Positions 1-8,831 of a stretch of DNA of 64,000 nt are shown here, piece by piece. Made by a program: the position numbers and the translations under genes. Position 1 is the stretch's first letter, and the number at the start of each line of letters is the position of its first letter. Source of the stretch: Sphingobium cyanobacteriorum (lineage in GTDB: Bacteria; Pseudomonadota; Alphaproteobacteria; Sphingomonadales; Sphingomonadaceae); contig NZ_JAUQOM010000001.1 of assembly GCF_030580935.1 (NCBI RefSeq), positions 124,001 through 188,000 of the forward strand, given 5' to 3'. The notes under the pieces were generated by a model, which saw only the letters and a list, made by a program, of their open reading frames with translations, did no database searches and had not been told where the DNA came from.

Positions 1-634
1 AGGTGCTGCGGAAGATGTTGCGGTCGACATGCAGCCCCTGCGCCACCGGCGGCGCGGACGGGACGGCCAGACTGGCGACCAAGCCGAGCAGCGCGACGCC
101 GATTGCCGTCAGGCCCGCCGTCTGCGCGGGGATCACCCCGGCGAGCAACTGGCCGCTCAGGATCGCGATAAAGGTGCCCGCCTCGATCAGGCCGGTGCCG
201 CCCATCATTTCATGCGGGTGGAGATGTTGCGGCAGGATCGAGAATTTGACCGGACCGAAGATGGTGGAATGCAGGCCCATCAGGAACAGGCAGGTCAGCA
301 GAAGCGGCACCGATTCCAGCCAGAAACCGATCAGCGCCAGCGTCATGATGCCGACCTCCGCCGCCTTGACCGCGCGCACCAGCTTCGCCTTGTCCCAGGC
401 GTCGGCAATCTGGCCGGCCAGCGCGGAAAAGAGGAAGTAGGGCAGGATGAACAGGCCCGTCGCGATCGTCGCCAGTAGTTCCGCCTTGCCCGGTTCCGCC
501 CGGAACAGCGCGAAATTGGCCAGGAACAGCAAGGCGAACTTCAACAGATTATCGTTGAACGCGCCCAGGAACTGGACGACGAACAGAGGCGCGAAGCGCC
601 GTTTTCCCAGCAGCGACAGATCAGGTGCGGACAT
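1..634 (-). CDS. LplT-like MFS transporter (partial, C-terminus off window)
   Basis: The first 211 residues are visible; the rest lies beyond the left edge. The N-terminus carries the motif FVVQFLGAFNDNLLKFALL, which is typical of the LplT / Aas lysophospholipid-transporter branch of the major facilitator superfamily. Several hydrophobic segments and a conserved GLHSTIFGPVKF stretch follow. In this branch the transporter flips lysophospholipids across the inner membrane and is often fused to acyltransferase and acyl-ligase domains; whether that fusion exists here cannot be seen. The start is ATG at 634. The gene diverges from the TetR regulator at 820 over a region with two palindromic operators, so it is probably that regulator's target. 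Family assignment is good; the substrate is inferred. Confidence 0.8.
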   Translation of the reverse strand, partial: MSAPDLSLLGKRRFAPLFVVQFLGAFNDNLLKFALLFLANFALFRAEPGKAELLATIATGLFILPYFLFSALAGQIADAWDKAKLVRAVKAAEVGIMTLALIGFWLESVPLLLTCLFLMGLHSTIFGPVKFSILPQHLHPHEMMGGTGLIEAGTFIAILSGQLLAGVIPAQTAGLTAIGVALLGLVASLAVPSAPPVAQGLHVDRNIFRST

Positions 635-760
635 GGACAGATACCCCCGTGGCGCAGAGCGATAAGCAGGAAACAGAAATAGGCCGTTAATGGGATTGAT
701 GCGGTCGCCCTGGCGCCACTCTATCACCCCATATCCGGTGGAGATGTTGATAGTTGTAAA

Positions 761-775
761 TTGAACAGTGATCAA
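761..775. promoter_or_regulatory. TetR-type operator, copy 1
   Basis: TTGAACAGTGATCAA is an imperfect 15-bp palindrome. It matches the ideal TTGAACA(C/G)TGTTCAA form of a TetR-family site. It lies between the divergent transporter and TetR genes, 23 bp centre to centre from a second copy. Binding by the adjacent TetR protein is inferred. Confidence 0.6.
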
Positions 776-783
776 TTAAAAAA

Positions 784-798
784 TTAGACAGTGTTCAA
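784..798. promoter_or_regulatory. TetR-type operator, copy 2
   Basis: TTAGACAGTGTTCAA is the second 15-bp imperfect palindrome and shares the ACAGTG core with copy 1. It ends 21 bp before the TetR start codon, so binding here would also repress the regulator itself. Confidence 0.6.
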
Positions 799-819
799 TT
801 AAGTTTCTAAAGCCTGTTC

Positions 820-1425
820 ATGGGCAGACGATCCGACCATAGCCGCGCCGAACTGGAAGCGCTGATCCTGGCAGAAGGCCAGCGGCTGATGGCCGAGGGC
901 GGCTTCGCCCGCTTCTCCGCGCGGGAGGTCGCCAAGCGTATCGGCTATGCCGTGGGCACGCTCTATAATGTGTTCGGCAGCTATGACCTGCTGCTGGCGA
1001 CGATCAACACCGTCACCTTCGAAGATTGGGCCAAGCATCTGGAAGCCAGGCTGGCGCGCGCCAGCGATGACCGGATCGCCGCACTGGTGGAGGGCTATTT
1101 CAGCTTTGCCGCCGACCATCCGAACCTGTGGAGCGCGATCTACGACCATCGCCTGCCCACCGACATGGCCATGCCCGACGCGCTGGCCGCGCGGCGCGGC
1201 GTGCTGACCGACATCGTCGTGCGGGAAGTCGCGACCGTGCTGCCCGATGCGGGGAAGGATCGCGCGCCGCGCCTCGCCCGGTCGCTGGTGGCGACGGTGC
1301 ATGGCCATTGCGCCTTCGCGCTCAACGGCAGCTTTGCGCTGATGGGGGAGACGGCCCCGCTGGACATGGCGACGGCGCGGGTGAAGGAAGCGCTCGCCGC
1401 CGCTGGCGCGACGCTGCCGGCATAG
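820..1425 (+). CDS. TetR/AcrR family transcriptional regulator
   Basis: A 201-residue protein with an N-terminal TetR helix-turn-helix at about residues 10-57, including FSAREVAKRIGYAVGTLYN. The C-terminal ligand-binding half contains a WSAIYDHRLP segment seen in the TetR group with WHG-type C-terminal domains. It diverges from the LplT-like transporter, and two palindromic operators lie in the 185-bp intergenic region. The simplest reading is a local repressor of that transporter and of itself. The ligand is unknown. The start is ATG at 820; there is no strong Shine-Dalgarno sequence, which fits short-leader translation. Confidence 0.88.
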   Translation: MGRRSDHSRAELEALILAEGQRLMAEGGFARFSAREVAKRIGYAVGTLYNVFGSYDLLLATINTVTFEDWAKHLEARLARASDDRIAALVEGYFSFAADHPNLWSAIYDHRLPTDMAMPDALAARRGVLTDIVVREVATVLPDAGKDRAPRLARSLVATVHGHCAFALNGSFALMGETAPLDMATARVKEALAAAGATLPA

Positions 1426-1427
1426 CT

Positions 1428-1802
1428 TCAGCGCACATCATTGTCCTTGCCGGTCGTCCGGTCGCCAAGACCTGAAACCAGGTCGTGCAGGCGCGGACGG
1501 ACGGGCGCATTGTCATGCATGACCATCAACGGATCAACGATCTTCGCGAAGCGAAGGCCGCACAGGTCGCGCCGCACCCACATCACCCGCGCTTCCATAT
1601 CCAGGCCCCTGGCGCGCAACCGCACCCGGCTGCCCGTACTGAAACCCGACGGATGCTCCAGCAGGCAGCCGCCGGACGAAATATCGCCGACAATCACCGT
1701 GCGGTGGCCGGCGGCGCCCTCGATCAGTTCCGCCTCGAATGCGGTAACGAAACGCGGGTGCCGTCTCCGTTCGAAATAGGCGACCAGTGGGTCGGTAGTC
1801 AT
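1428..1802 (-). CDS. PilZ domain protein (probable c-di-GMP receptor)
   Basis: A single-domain protein of 124 residues. Both halves of the PilZ c-di-GMP signature are present: RxxxR at R13-R17 (within ERRRHPRF) and D40-x-S42-x-x-G45 (DISSGG). Both are required for nucleotide binding in the family, so the protein should bind c-di-GMP. The start is ATG at 1802, with GAAGG 9 nt upstream. It is convergent with the TetR gene (2-bp gap). A CtrA-like site lies about 150 bp upstream. The output partner is unknown; PilZ proteins of this size usually act through protein contacts in motility or polysaccharide export. Confidence 0.88.
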   Translation of the reverse strand: MTTDPLVAYFERRRHPRFVTAFEAELIEGAAGHRTVIVGDISSGGCLLEHPSGFSTGSRVRLRARGLDMEARVMWVRRDLCGLRFAKIVDPLMVMHDNAPVRPRLHDLVSGLGDRTTGKDNDVR

Positions 1803-1952
1803 GACAGCATACCTTCAAAAGCGCCCGGAGGCCGCCGGACCGGCCGGCGGCTTGCAAAGCGCGGACATGGGCAGATTGAGCGAGCGCCTGGGGATGCTGC
1901 CGCAACGCCGGCGCGTTCGATCTGGATGACATCCAGCTCTTGACCAGTTTTG

Positions 1953-1968
1953 CTAACAAAGGATTAAC
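1953..1968. promoter_or_regulatory. CtrA-like site CTAA-N7-TTAAC
   Basis: CTAA, seven bases, TTAAC matches the alphaproteobacterial CtrA consensus TTAA-N7-TTAAC with one mismatch. It lies between the nhaA 3' end and the PilZ gene, about 150 bp upstream of the PilZ start. Only two such sites were spotted in the intergenic sequence of this window; the other precedes the ParA operon. Function is inferred. Confidence 0.35.
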
Positions 1969-2023
1969 GTCGCCATGGTCGCGCCGGGCATCCGCCCACC
2001 TGCCCGATCGGACGGGCCGGCGG

Positions 2024-3205
2024 TTATGGTCGGCGACGATCTGGGGCGAGGCGCAGCACGCCATAGCCGGCAAGCGCCGACAGCAGCGACCCGCCCAGCA
2101 CCCCGATCTTGACCGCATCGGCATGATGGGGATCGGCAAAGGCCAGCCCGCCGATGAACAGGCTCATGGTAAAGCCGATGCCACAGAGCAGCGCCAGCCC
2201 GTATATTTGCAGCCAGTTCGCCCCGGCCGGCCGTTCGGCCATGCCCAGCGCGACCGCCCCCCTGATGCTGCAAAATATCCCGATCTGCTTGCCCAGGAAC
2301 AGGCCCGCGGCAATCCCCAGAGGCAATGGCTCCAGCACATCGGCCAGGCCCACGCCAGCCAGTGAGACACCCGCATTGGCGAAACCGAACAGCGGGACTA
2401 TGCCGAACGCCACCCAGGGATGCAGGCCATGTTCCAGCCGGTGCAATGGCGATTGCGCCTCATCCCCTCCCCCGGTTGCGCTGCGGATCGGTATGGCCAG
2501 CGCGGCCAGAACGCCGGCGATCGTCGCATGGACCCCCGACAGCAGCACGGCCAGCCACAGCCCCGCCGCCAGCACCAGATAGATGCCAAGGCTGGTAATC
2601 CCCCGACGATTGGCGAACAGCATCACGCCCCATATCAGCGCCGCCGCGACCAACGCCCACAGGCCGACGCCCGCCGTATAGGCCAGCGCGATGATGAGCA
2701 CGGCGCCCATGTCATCCACGATCGCCACGGTGGTCAGCAGCAGCTTGAGCGAGGTCGGCGCCCGCTTGCCCAGCAGGGCCAGGACGCCGATGGCAAAGGC
2801 AATGTCGGTGGCGGCCGGAATCGCCCAGCCCTTTGCCAGTCCCGGCTGTCCGCCGGCAATGGCAAGATAGGCGGCAGCGGGCACCACCATGCCCGCGACC
2901 GCCGCGATCACCGGCAGCGATCGATCGCTCCACCGCGCCAGCCGGCCTTCGACAAACTCCCTCTTGATCTCCAGCCCGACCAGCAGGAAGAACAGGCTCA
3001 TCAGCCCGTCATCGATCCAGTGCAGGGCGGAAAGCGGACCGATCCGCATATGCAGCACGGCGAAATAGAGCGGTGCCACAGGGCTGTTGGCGACGATCAT
3101 CGCCAGGACCGCCGCACCGATCAGGCACAGGCCACCGGACGCTTCCATACGGAGAAAATCGCGAAGCGCCGATGGCGGCCGGGGCAACAGGGTCGATTTC
3201 AGCAT
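2024..3205 (-). CDS. nhaA: Na+/H+ antiporter NhaA
   Basis: A polytopic inner-membrane antiporter of 393 residues that exchanges Na+ or Li+ for protons and supports pH and salt homeostasis. The signature residues are present: D134 in AATDIAFAIG and the D164-D165 pair in AIVDDMGAV. These match the functional aspartates of E. coli NhaA, and LFFLLVGLEIKREFVEG is also typical. I chose ATG at 3205. The frame is open upstream to a GTG at 3277, but those 24 extra residues are atypical and their Shine-Dalgarno is too close. About 100 bp downstream of the DUF6270-like gene on the same strand; no functional link is evident. Confidence 0.95.
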   Translation of the reverse strand: MLKSTLLPRPPSALRDFLRMEASGGLCLIGAAVLAMIVANSPVAPLYFAVLHMRIGPLSALHWIDDGLMSLFFLLVGLEIKREFVEGRLARWSDRSLPVIAAVAGMVVPAAAYLAIAGGQPGLAKGWAIPAATDIAFAIGVLALLGKRAPTSLKLLLTTVAIVDDMGAVLIIALAYTAGVGLWALVAAALIWGVMLFANRRGITSLGIYLVLAAGLWLAVLLSGVHATIAGVLAALAIPIRSATGGGDEAQSPLHRLEHGLHPWVAFGIVPLFGFANAGVSLAGVGLADVLEPLPLGIAAGLFLGKQIGIFCSIRGAVALGMAERPAGANWLQIYGLALLCGIGFTMSLFIGGLAFADPHHADAVKIGVLGGSLLSALAGYGVLRLAPDRRRP

Positions 3206-3302
3206 GGGCAGGGAATAACCGGGTTGCGCCACCTTTGTCCAAGAAAAGCCATCATGCCGATGATCAAAAGCGTTCACACATCCTTGGCTATGGTCGGGCT
3301 GG

Positions 3303-4415
3303 CTATTGCAGCGCCTCCTCCGGGGGCATCATCGCGGCCAGCTTCATCTTGAACTCTTCGGATTGCAGCAGGCGATGACGCAACTGATTGAGCGTCGGCT
3401 CGGTCGCATGGGCCATCAGGGTTTCCATATTTTCCGGCGCCCGGCCGAGCAGCCAGAAAAACCCGTTATAGGCATCGATCACATTGGGCCGACGGTTCAT
3501 CCCGTGCCGATATTCCATTTCATGCAACAGCGCCGGCATCAGGTCCGTCAATATATCGGCGCCCGATCGCTCCAGCGCGCGCCAATGCAGCCCCGCCGCA
3601 TCGGCCTCTTCACCACAGGCATCGAAAGCGGCGCGCAACCGTGCCCCCACTTCCGCCACAGTAACAGGTTGAGCCGATGCAAAAGACAGCGAATGGACAT
3701 TGAACCGGCTCGCCATCAAACGCCAGCAGGCGGCCGCATAATGAACCGAGGCCGGACCATATTTCGCCAGATCGTCACTCCATAATGCCCCTTCATAGCG
3801 CAACAGCTTCGCCCCATGAATGTGCGCGGCGCAATAGTCCGCCATCAGTTCCAGCATCGGTGCACGGGCAGACCAGGCCATGAAATCTGTCCTGAAATCG
3901 CGCTTGGTCCGCATCTTGCCGCGATAGTCCCATGTGGGTGGGAAATTGAGAATCAGCACCTGGCTATGGGGCAATTCCTCGTTCAGGAACGCGCACATCC
4001 GGTCCAGCGCCTGGCGATGCAGGCGGACATATTCGGGCGAACCAAAGGGAATCATGTCGAATCGTTCGATGAATGACGCCTTGTTGCCAAATTCCTCGGC
4101 GATCAATTCATAGGGGAAGGACAGATAGCCCTCCCCGTCCGTCAGCAAGGCGCAGCGCACGTCGCGGATGAAATCGATGATCACGATATCGGGCTTCACC
4201 GTCAGCATCCGTTCTCGAAAATCCTTGCGGTTTTCGTAGGAAAGATGCCGCTGGGTTTCCGGGGTCAGACCGGACATGTCGCCCAGGTCGAGCGGCTTTT
4301 CGTCCATCAGGCTGACGCTGTTGACCCGATAATAGCGCAGGCTGGGAATGATGTCGCCCAGCACATATTTCAGGAACTCTTCGCTATAACAGCTCCCGAC
4401 ATAAGCGACTTTCAC
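3303..4415 (-). CDS. DUF6270-like SGNH-fold protein with DUF4214-like tail
   Basis: A 370-residue protein. The N-terminus MKVAYVGSCYSEEF resembles the Gly-Ser-Cys start of DUF6270 / SGNH-like proteins often found near surface-polysaccharide genes. The last 60 residues (YNGFFWLLGRAPENMETL to LLQSEEF) resemble one DUF4214 repeat, a module common in extracellular or glycan-linked proteins. The start is GTG at 4415, preceded by GAGGAACA. No signal peptide is visible, so it is probably cytoplasmic. Function is unknown; a role in modifying a surface glycan is only a guess from family context. It stands alone between nhaA and putA. Confidence 0.6.
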   Translation of the reverse strand: MKVAYVGSCYSEEFLKYVLGDIIPSLRYYRVNSVSLMDEKPLDLGDMSGLTPETQRHLSYENRKDFRERMLTVKPDIVIIDFIRDVRCALLTDGEGYLSFPYELIAEEFGNKASFIERFDMIPFGSPEYVRLHRQALDRMCAFLNEELPHSQVLILNFPPTWDYRGKMRTKRDFRTDFMAWSARAPMLELMADYCAAHIHGAKLLRYEGALWSDDLAKYGPASVHYAAACWRLMASRFNVHSLSFASAQPVTVAEVGARLRAAFDACGEEADAAGLHWRALERSGADILTDLMPALLHEMEYRHGMNRRPNVIDAYNGFFWLLGRAPENMETLMAHATEPTLNQLRHRLLQSEEFKMKLAAMMPPEEALQ

Positions 4416-4525
4416 TGTTCCTCACCCCTGCGATACAAAACTGTCACATAGGGTTAGGCGAAGGTTTAATCTGGCTCAAGTCAACAAAGCCACAGCGCTG
4501 CACATTATCGGGATCAGGATCCATG

Positions 4526-7500
4526 TCAGCCGATCATCATCAGGCTGGCATTGCCGCCCGCCGCCGTGGTGTTGATCGACATGGACTGTTCTTCCAGCAG
4601 CCAGTCGAGACAATAGCCATGGCCATGATCATCGGCATGAACCGACAGGATCGGGCCGGGCAGATCGGCGACACACTGGACGGTCGCGGCAACCTTGGCC
4701 GCGTCCCCTTCCACCAGTGCGGCGGCATAATGGCCGGTGGCGCCGGTGCTGAAGCAGGCGGCGACATCGGCGGGCAGGTCGGCGGGTATCGTCATCCCCT
4801 GCACCACGCCATGATTGCCGGTGGCAAGGATCGCCGCCATCTGGCGGAACAGCCCCTGCCGCGTCGCGGGGCGCAGCAGGATGCGGCCGCGCGGATGCAA
4901 TGCATAGAGGTTGCGTTCCCCCACCGGCCCCGGCAGTGCCAGTTCCACCCCCAGCGCCGATGCATCGCCGGTGCGCCGGGCATGGGCGGCGGCCTCTGCT
5001 TCGCCCTGCTGGTCGAGCCAGTCGGCAAAGGCGTGCAGCGGCGACCGCAAATGGCTGACCCGCGCGGCAAAGACCGGCGGCGCCGTGACCAGCCGCCCCA
5101 GATAGAGCGGCCCGCCCGCCTTCGGCCCGGTGCCCGACAGGCCGCAGCCGCCAAAGGGCTGCACCCCCACGATCGCGCCGATGACGTTGCGGTTCACATA
5201 GATATTGCCGGCCCTGACGCGGCTGGTGACGCGCGCGACCGTCTCGTCCAGCCGGGTGTGGAGGCCGAAGGTCAGGCCATAGCCGGTGGCGTTGATCTGA
5301 TCCACCAGCGCGTCCATCCGGTCACGCCGGAAGCGCAGGACATGGAGGACGGGGCCGAACACCTCGCGGCTGAGGTCCGTGATGCCGTCGATCTCGATGA
5401 TCGTGGGCGGGACGAAGGTGCCGTGCCTGGCTTGCGGCGGCAGCAGGCTTTGTTCGACCTTGCGCCCCAGTGCCGCCATGGCGTCGATATGGGCGTTGAT
5501 GCTATCGCGCGCCTCGGCGCTGATGACCGGGCCGATATCGACCCTGAGCGCGTCGGTGCGACCGATGCGCAACTCTGCCAGCGCGCCCTTGAGCATGGCG
5601 AGCGTGCGGTCGGCGATATCCTCCTGCAGGCAGAGGATGCGCAGCGCCGAACAGCGCTGGCCCGCGCTGTCGAAGGCGGAAGCGATCACATCGGCCACCA
5701 CCTGCTCGGCCAGCGCCGACGAATCCACGATCATCGCATTCTGGCCGCCGGTTTCGGCGATCAGCGGGATCGGCTTGCCGACGGGCGACAGGCGGGTGGA
5801 AAGCTGGCGCTGGATCAGGCGCGCAACTTCGGTCGATCCGGTGAACATGACGGCGGCGGTCTGCGGCGCGGCCACCAGCGCCGCGCCGATCCGCCCGTCG
5901 CCGGGGATCAATTGCAGCGCGTCGGCGGGGACGCCCGCTGCGTGCAGCAGCCGCACGGCCTCCGCCGCGATCAGCGGGGTTTCCTCCGCCGGCTTGGCCA
6001 GCACCGGATTGCCCGCCACCAGCGCGGCGGCGACCTGCCCGGTAAAGATGGCGAGCGGGAAGTTCCAGGGGCTGATGCAGGTCACGGGGCCAAGCGCGAC
6101 CTGCGCAGGCCCGAAGGTACTGCGGGCCTGCGCCGCATAATAGCGCAGGAAGTCGATCGCCTCGCGCACTTCGGCGATGGCGTTGGGCAGCGACTTGCCG
6201 GCTTCGCGGACGACGAGGCCAAGGAGGATCGGCATGCGCGCCTGCATGGCGTCAGCAGCGCGGTCCAGCGCGGCGGCGCGGTCGGCGACGGGCATATCGG
6301 GCCAGCGCGACGCGGCGGCGCAGATGGCGGCGGCGCGCGCTTCCTCCGGCGTGGCTTGCGTGACGCGGCCCACCACATCGCGATGATCGGCAGGGTTGAA
6401 CACGGTGTAGGAAGGGGTGGTCCGGCCGTCGGGCGCGGCGGTCCAGGCGATCGTGGCGCTGTGGCGCAATGCCTCGCCCAGGCTGGCGAGCGTCCTTTCG
6501 TCGCTGAGGTCGAGGCCGTCCGCATTGCGACGATCGGGATAAAGATCGGCTGGCAGCGCGATCTGGTCATGGCGATGGCCCGGATGCGCCATGGCGCGCA
6601 CGACATCGGCCGGATCGGCGATCATCTCCTCCACCGAGACATGCGGGTCTGCGATGCGGTTGACGAAGCTGCTGTTCGCACCATTTTCCAGCAGGCGGCG
6701 GACCAGATAGGCGAGCAGCGTTTCATGCGTGCCGACCGGCGCATAGATGCGGCAGGGGCGGTTCAGCTTTTCCGCGCCCACGACCTGTTCGTAGAGCGGT
6801 TCGCCCATGCCGTGCAGGCACTGAAACTCATATTGACCGATCTGGAAGTCGGGGCCGGCGAGATGGTAGATGGTCGCCAGCGTCTGCGCATTGTGCGTGG
6901 CGAATTGGGGAAACACGGCGTCCGGCGCGGCCAGCAGCCTGCGCGCGCAGGCGACATAGGCCACGTCGGTATGCACCTTGCGCGTATAGACCGGGAAGTC
7001 CGTCAGCCCATCGACCTGCGCCCGCTTGATCTCCGCATCCCAGTAAGCGCCCTTCACCAGACGCACCATGATCCGGCGATTTGCGCGACGGGCAAGGTCG
7101 ATGATCCAGTCGATGACGAACGGGCAGCGCTTGCCATAGCCCTGCACCACGAAGCCCAGGCCATTCCAGCCGGCAAGGTCGGGATCGATCGCGAGGCTTT
7201 CCAGCAGGTCGAGCGAGAGTTCGAGCCGGTCGGCCTCCTCCGCATCGATGTTGAGGCCGATGTCGTAGCTTTTGGCGAGCAGCGCCAGTTGCTGCACCGC
7301 AGGCAGCAATTCGCCCATCACGCGGTCGGCCTGCGCACGGACATAGCGCGGGTGAAGGGCCGACAGCTTGATCGAGATGCCGGGGCCGGCATGGATGCCG
7401 CGTCCGGCCGATGCCTTGCCGATGGCATGGATCGCCTGTTCATAGTCGGCATAATAGCGCTTCGCGTCGGCGGCGGTGGTGGCTGCTTCGCCGAGCATGT

Positions 7501-8128
7501 CGTAGCTGTAGGCGAAGCCCTTCGCCTCCATCGCCTTCGCGCGCTTCAACGCTTCCCTGATCGTCTCGCCCGTGACGAACTGTTCGCCCATCATCCGCAT
7601 GGCCAGATCCACGCCGCGGCGGATGACCGCCTCCCCGGCGCGGGCGACGAGGCGGGTGAGTGCCGCGCCCAGGCCACGATCATCGACGCTGCCGACCAGC
7701 TTGCCGGTGACGACCAGCCCCCAGGTGGCGGCGTTGACGAACAGCGACTTGTCGCCGCCCAGATGCGAACCCCAGTCGCCTGTCGAGATCTTGTCGCGGA
7801 TCAGCGCGTCGCGCGTCGCGCTGTCGGGGATGCGCAACAGCGCTTCGGCCAGGCACATCAGCGCCACCCCTTCCTGACTGGAAAGCGCATATTCCTGTAC
7901 CAGCCCTTCCACGCCCGTCCCCTTGTGATTGGCGCGCAGTGCGGTGACGAGGGTGCGGGCGGTGTCCGCGATGGCGGCCTTCGTCGCGTCCGGCAGGGTC
8001 GCCGCGGCGATCAGGGGCGCCAGCGCCGCTGCCTCATCACGGCGACAGGCGGCGGTGATCGCCTCGCGCAGCGGGGTGGGCTGGCGGATGGCGGGGGCGA
8101 AGGCGGCAAAGGGGGGCTGGTCGGTCAT
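4526..8128 (-). CDS. putA: Bifunctional proline dehydrogenase / P5C dehydrogenase PutA
   Basis: A 1200-residue enzyme that oxidises proline to glutamate in two steps: FAD proline dehydrogenase in roughly the first 480 residues, and NAD-dependent aldehyde dehydrogenase from about 520 to 1000 with catalytic C826 in GQRCSA. A C-terminal extension of about 190 residues follows. The N-terminal ribbon-helix-helix DNA-binding domain of E. coli PutA is absent, so the enzyme cannot autoregulate. Control probably falls to the divergent Lrp/AsnC gene 99 bp away. The start is ATG at 8128. A 1231-codon open frame on the opposite strand is an antisense shadow. Confidence 0.97.
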   Translation of the reverse strand: MTDQPPFAAFAPAIRQPTPLREAITAACRRDEAAALAPLIAAATLPDATKAAIADTARTLVTALRANHKGTGVEGLVQEYALSSQEGVALMCLAEALLRIPDSATRDALIRDKISTGDWGSHLGGDKSLFVNAATWGLVVTGKLVGSVDDRGLGAALTRLVARAGEAVIRRGVDLAMRMMGEQFVTGETIREALKRAKAMEAKGFAYSYDMLGEAATTAADAKRYYADYEQAIHAIGKASAGRGIHAGPGISIKLSALHPRYVRAQADRVMGELLPAVQQLALLAKSYDIGLNIDAEEADRLELSLDLLESLAIDPDLAGWNGLGFVVQGYGKRCPFVIDWIIDLARRANRRIMVRLVKGAYWDAEIKRAQVDGLTDFPVYTRKVHTDVAYVACARRLLAAPDAVFPQFATHNAQTLATIYHLAGPDFQIGQYEFQCLHGMGEPLYEQVVGAEKLNRPCRIYAPVGTHETLLAYLVRRLLENGANSSFVNRIADPHVSVEEMIADPADVVRAMAHPGHRHDQIALPADLYPDRRNADGLDLSDERTLASLGEALRHSATIAWTAAPDGRTTPSYTVFNPADHRDVVGRVTQATPEEARAAAICAAASRWPDMPVADRAAALDRAADAMQARMPILLGLVVREAGKSLPNAIAEVREAIDFLRYYAAQARSTFGPAQVALGPVTCISPWNFPLAIFTGQVAAALVAGNPVLAKPAEETPLIAAEAVRLLHAAGVPADALQLIPGDGRIGAALVAAPQTAAVMFTGSTEVARLIQRQLSTRLSPVGKPIPLIAETGGQNAMIVDSSALAEQVVADVIASAFDSAGQRCSALRILCLQEDIADRTLAMLKGALAELRIGRTDALRVDIGPVISAEARDSINAHIDAMAALGRKVEQSLLPPQARHGTFVPPTIIEIDGITDLSREVFGPVLHVLRFRRDRMDALVDQINATGYGLTFGLHTRLDETVARVTSRVRAGNIYVNRNVIGAIVGVQPFGGCGLSGTGPKAGGPLYLGRLVTAPPVFAARVSHLRSPLHAFADWLDQQGEAEAAAHARRTGDASALGVELALPGPVGERNLYALHPRGRILLRPATRQGLFRQMAAILATGNHGVVQGMTIPADLPADVAACFSTGATGHYAAALVEGDAAKVAATVQCVADLPGPILSVHADDHGHGYCLDWLLEEQSMSINTTAAGGNASLMMIG

Positions 8129-8227
8129 GCCGGTCAGAATAATCCAACTCTTTGTGGCGTTCCGCCTTATCCAGACCCATGGAGCAGACGAAGTGACTTA
8201 TTAATTGGCCTTTGCTAGGCAGATGAT

Positions 8228-8719
8228 ATGGAAAATATGCCCAAAGCCGTCGAACTGGACGATTTCGACCGGCGGATCATCGCTGCGCTGGTCGACGATG
8301 GCCGCATGACCGTCACCGATCTTGCGGCCCAGGTCGGCCTGTCCAAGACCCCCTGCCAGGTGCGGCTCAAGCGCTTGCAGGAAACCGGCGTCATTCGCGG
8401 CTTTCGCGCCATCGTCGATCCGGCGAAACTGGGCATGGACCATATCGCCTTTACCGAGGTGAAGCTGTCCGACACGCGGGAAGCGGCGCTGGGCGAATTC
8501 AACGCGGCGGTGCGGCGCATCCCGGAGGTCGAGGAATGCCATATGCTGGCGAGCAATTTCGACTATCTGCTCAAGGTGCGCACCGCCGATATTCGCCGCT
8601 ATCGCATCGTGCTGGGCGAAAAGATCAGCGCCCTGCCCCATGTCGCCAGCACCTCCACCTTCGTCGCGATGGAAACGGTGCTGGAAGCGGGGCACAAGCG
8701 GGTCAGCCGCAAAAGCTGA
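8228..8719 (+). CDS. putR: Lrp/AsnC family regulator, probable PutR
   Basis: A 163-residue protein with an AsnC-type winged helix at about residues 10-60 (ELDDFDRRIIAALVDDGRMT, then LAAQVGLSKTPCQVRLKRL). The C-terminal RAM ligand-binding domain includes VEECHMLASNFDYLLKV. The divergent arrangement with putA is the classic alphaproteobacterial putR-putA layout, in which the regulator activates putA when proline is present. The start is ATG at 8228; a second in-frame ATG at 8240 is possible. The gene name rests on context. Confidence 0.85.
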   Translation: MENMPKAVELDDFDRRIIAALVDDGRMTVTDLAAQVGLSKTPCQVRLKRLQETGVIRGFRAIVDPAKLGMDHIAFTEVKLSDTREAALGEFNAAVRRIPEVEECHMLASNFDYLLKVRTADIRRYRIVLGEKISALPHVASTSTFVAMETVLEAGHKRVSRKS

Positions 8720-8779
8720 GGCAGGATGCACTGCGCCAGCGCGCCGAACCGGATGCATCTTTTGCTTGCCATCATGTTT

Positions 8780-8795
8780 TTGATACCGCTACCAA
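8780..8795. promoter_or_regulatory. LacI-type operator upstream of GH67 gene
   Basis: TTGATACCGCTACCAA fits the pattern TTGNTANCGCTANCAA shared with sites at 10999 and 14994. It is an imperfect palindrome centred on a pyrimidine-purine step, as is usual for LacI-family operators. It lies 36 bp before the alpha-glucuronidase start, a position suited to repression. Confidence 0.6.
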
Positions 8796-8831
8796 TCCTT
8801 TGAACCAGAGCTGCTAGCAGGAGAGGATTGA

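Noticed and set aside
4523..8218. 1231-codon open frame on the + strand opposite putA
   Set aside because: It mirrors putA codon by codon, has low-complexity Arg/Gly/His composition and no family match; a GC-driven shadow. The same applies to long antisense frames at 9099-10655, 17413-19617, 29321-30892, 48603-50807, 51571-54297, 55799-57592 and 60131-62644.
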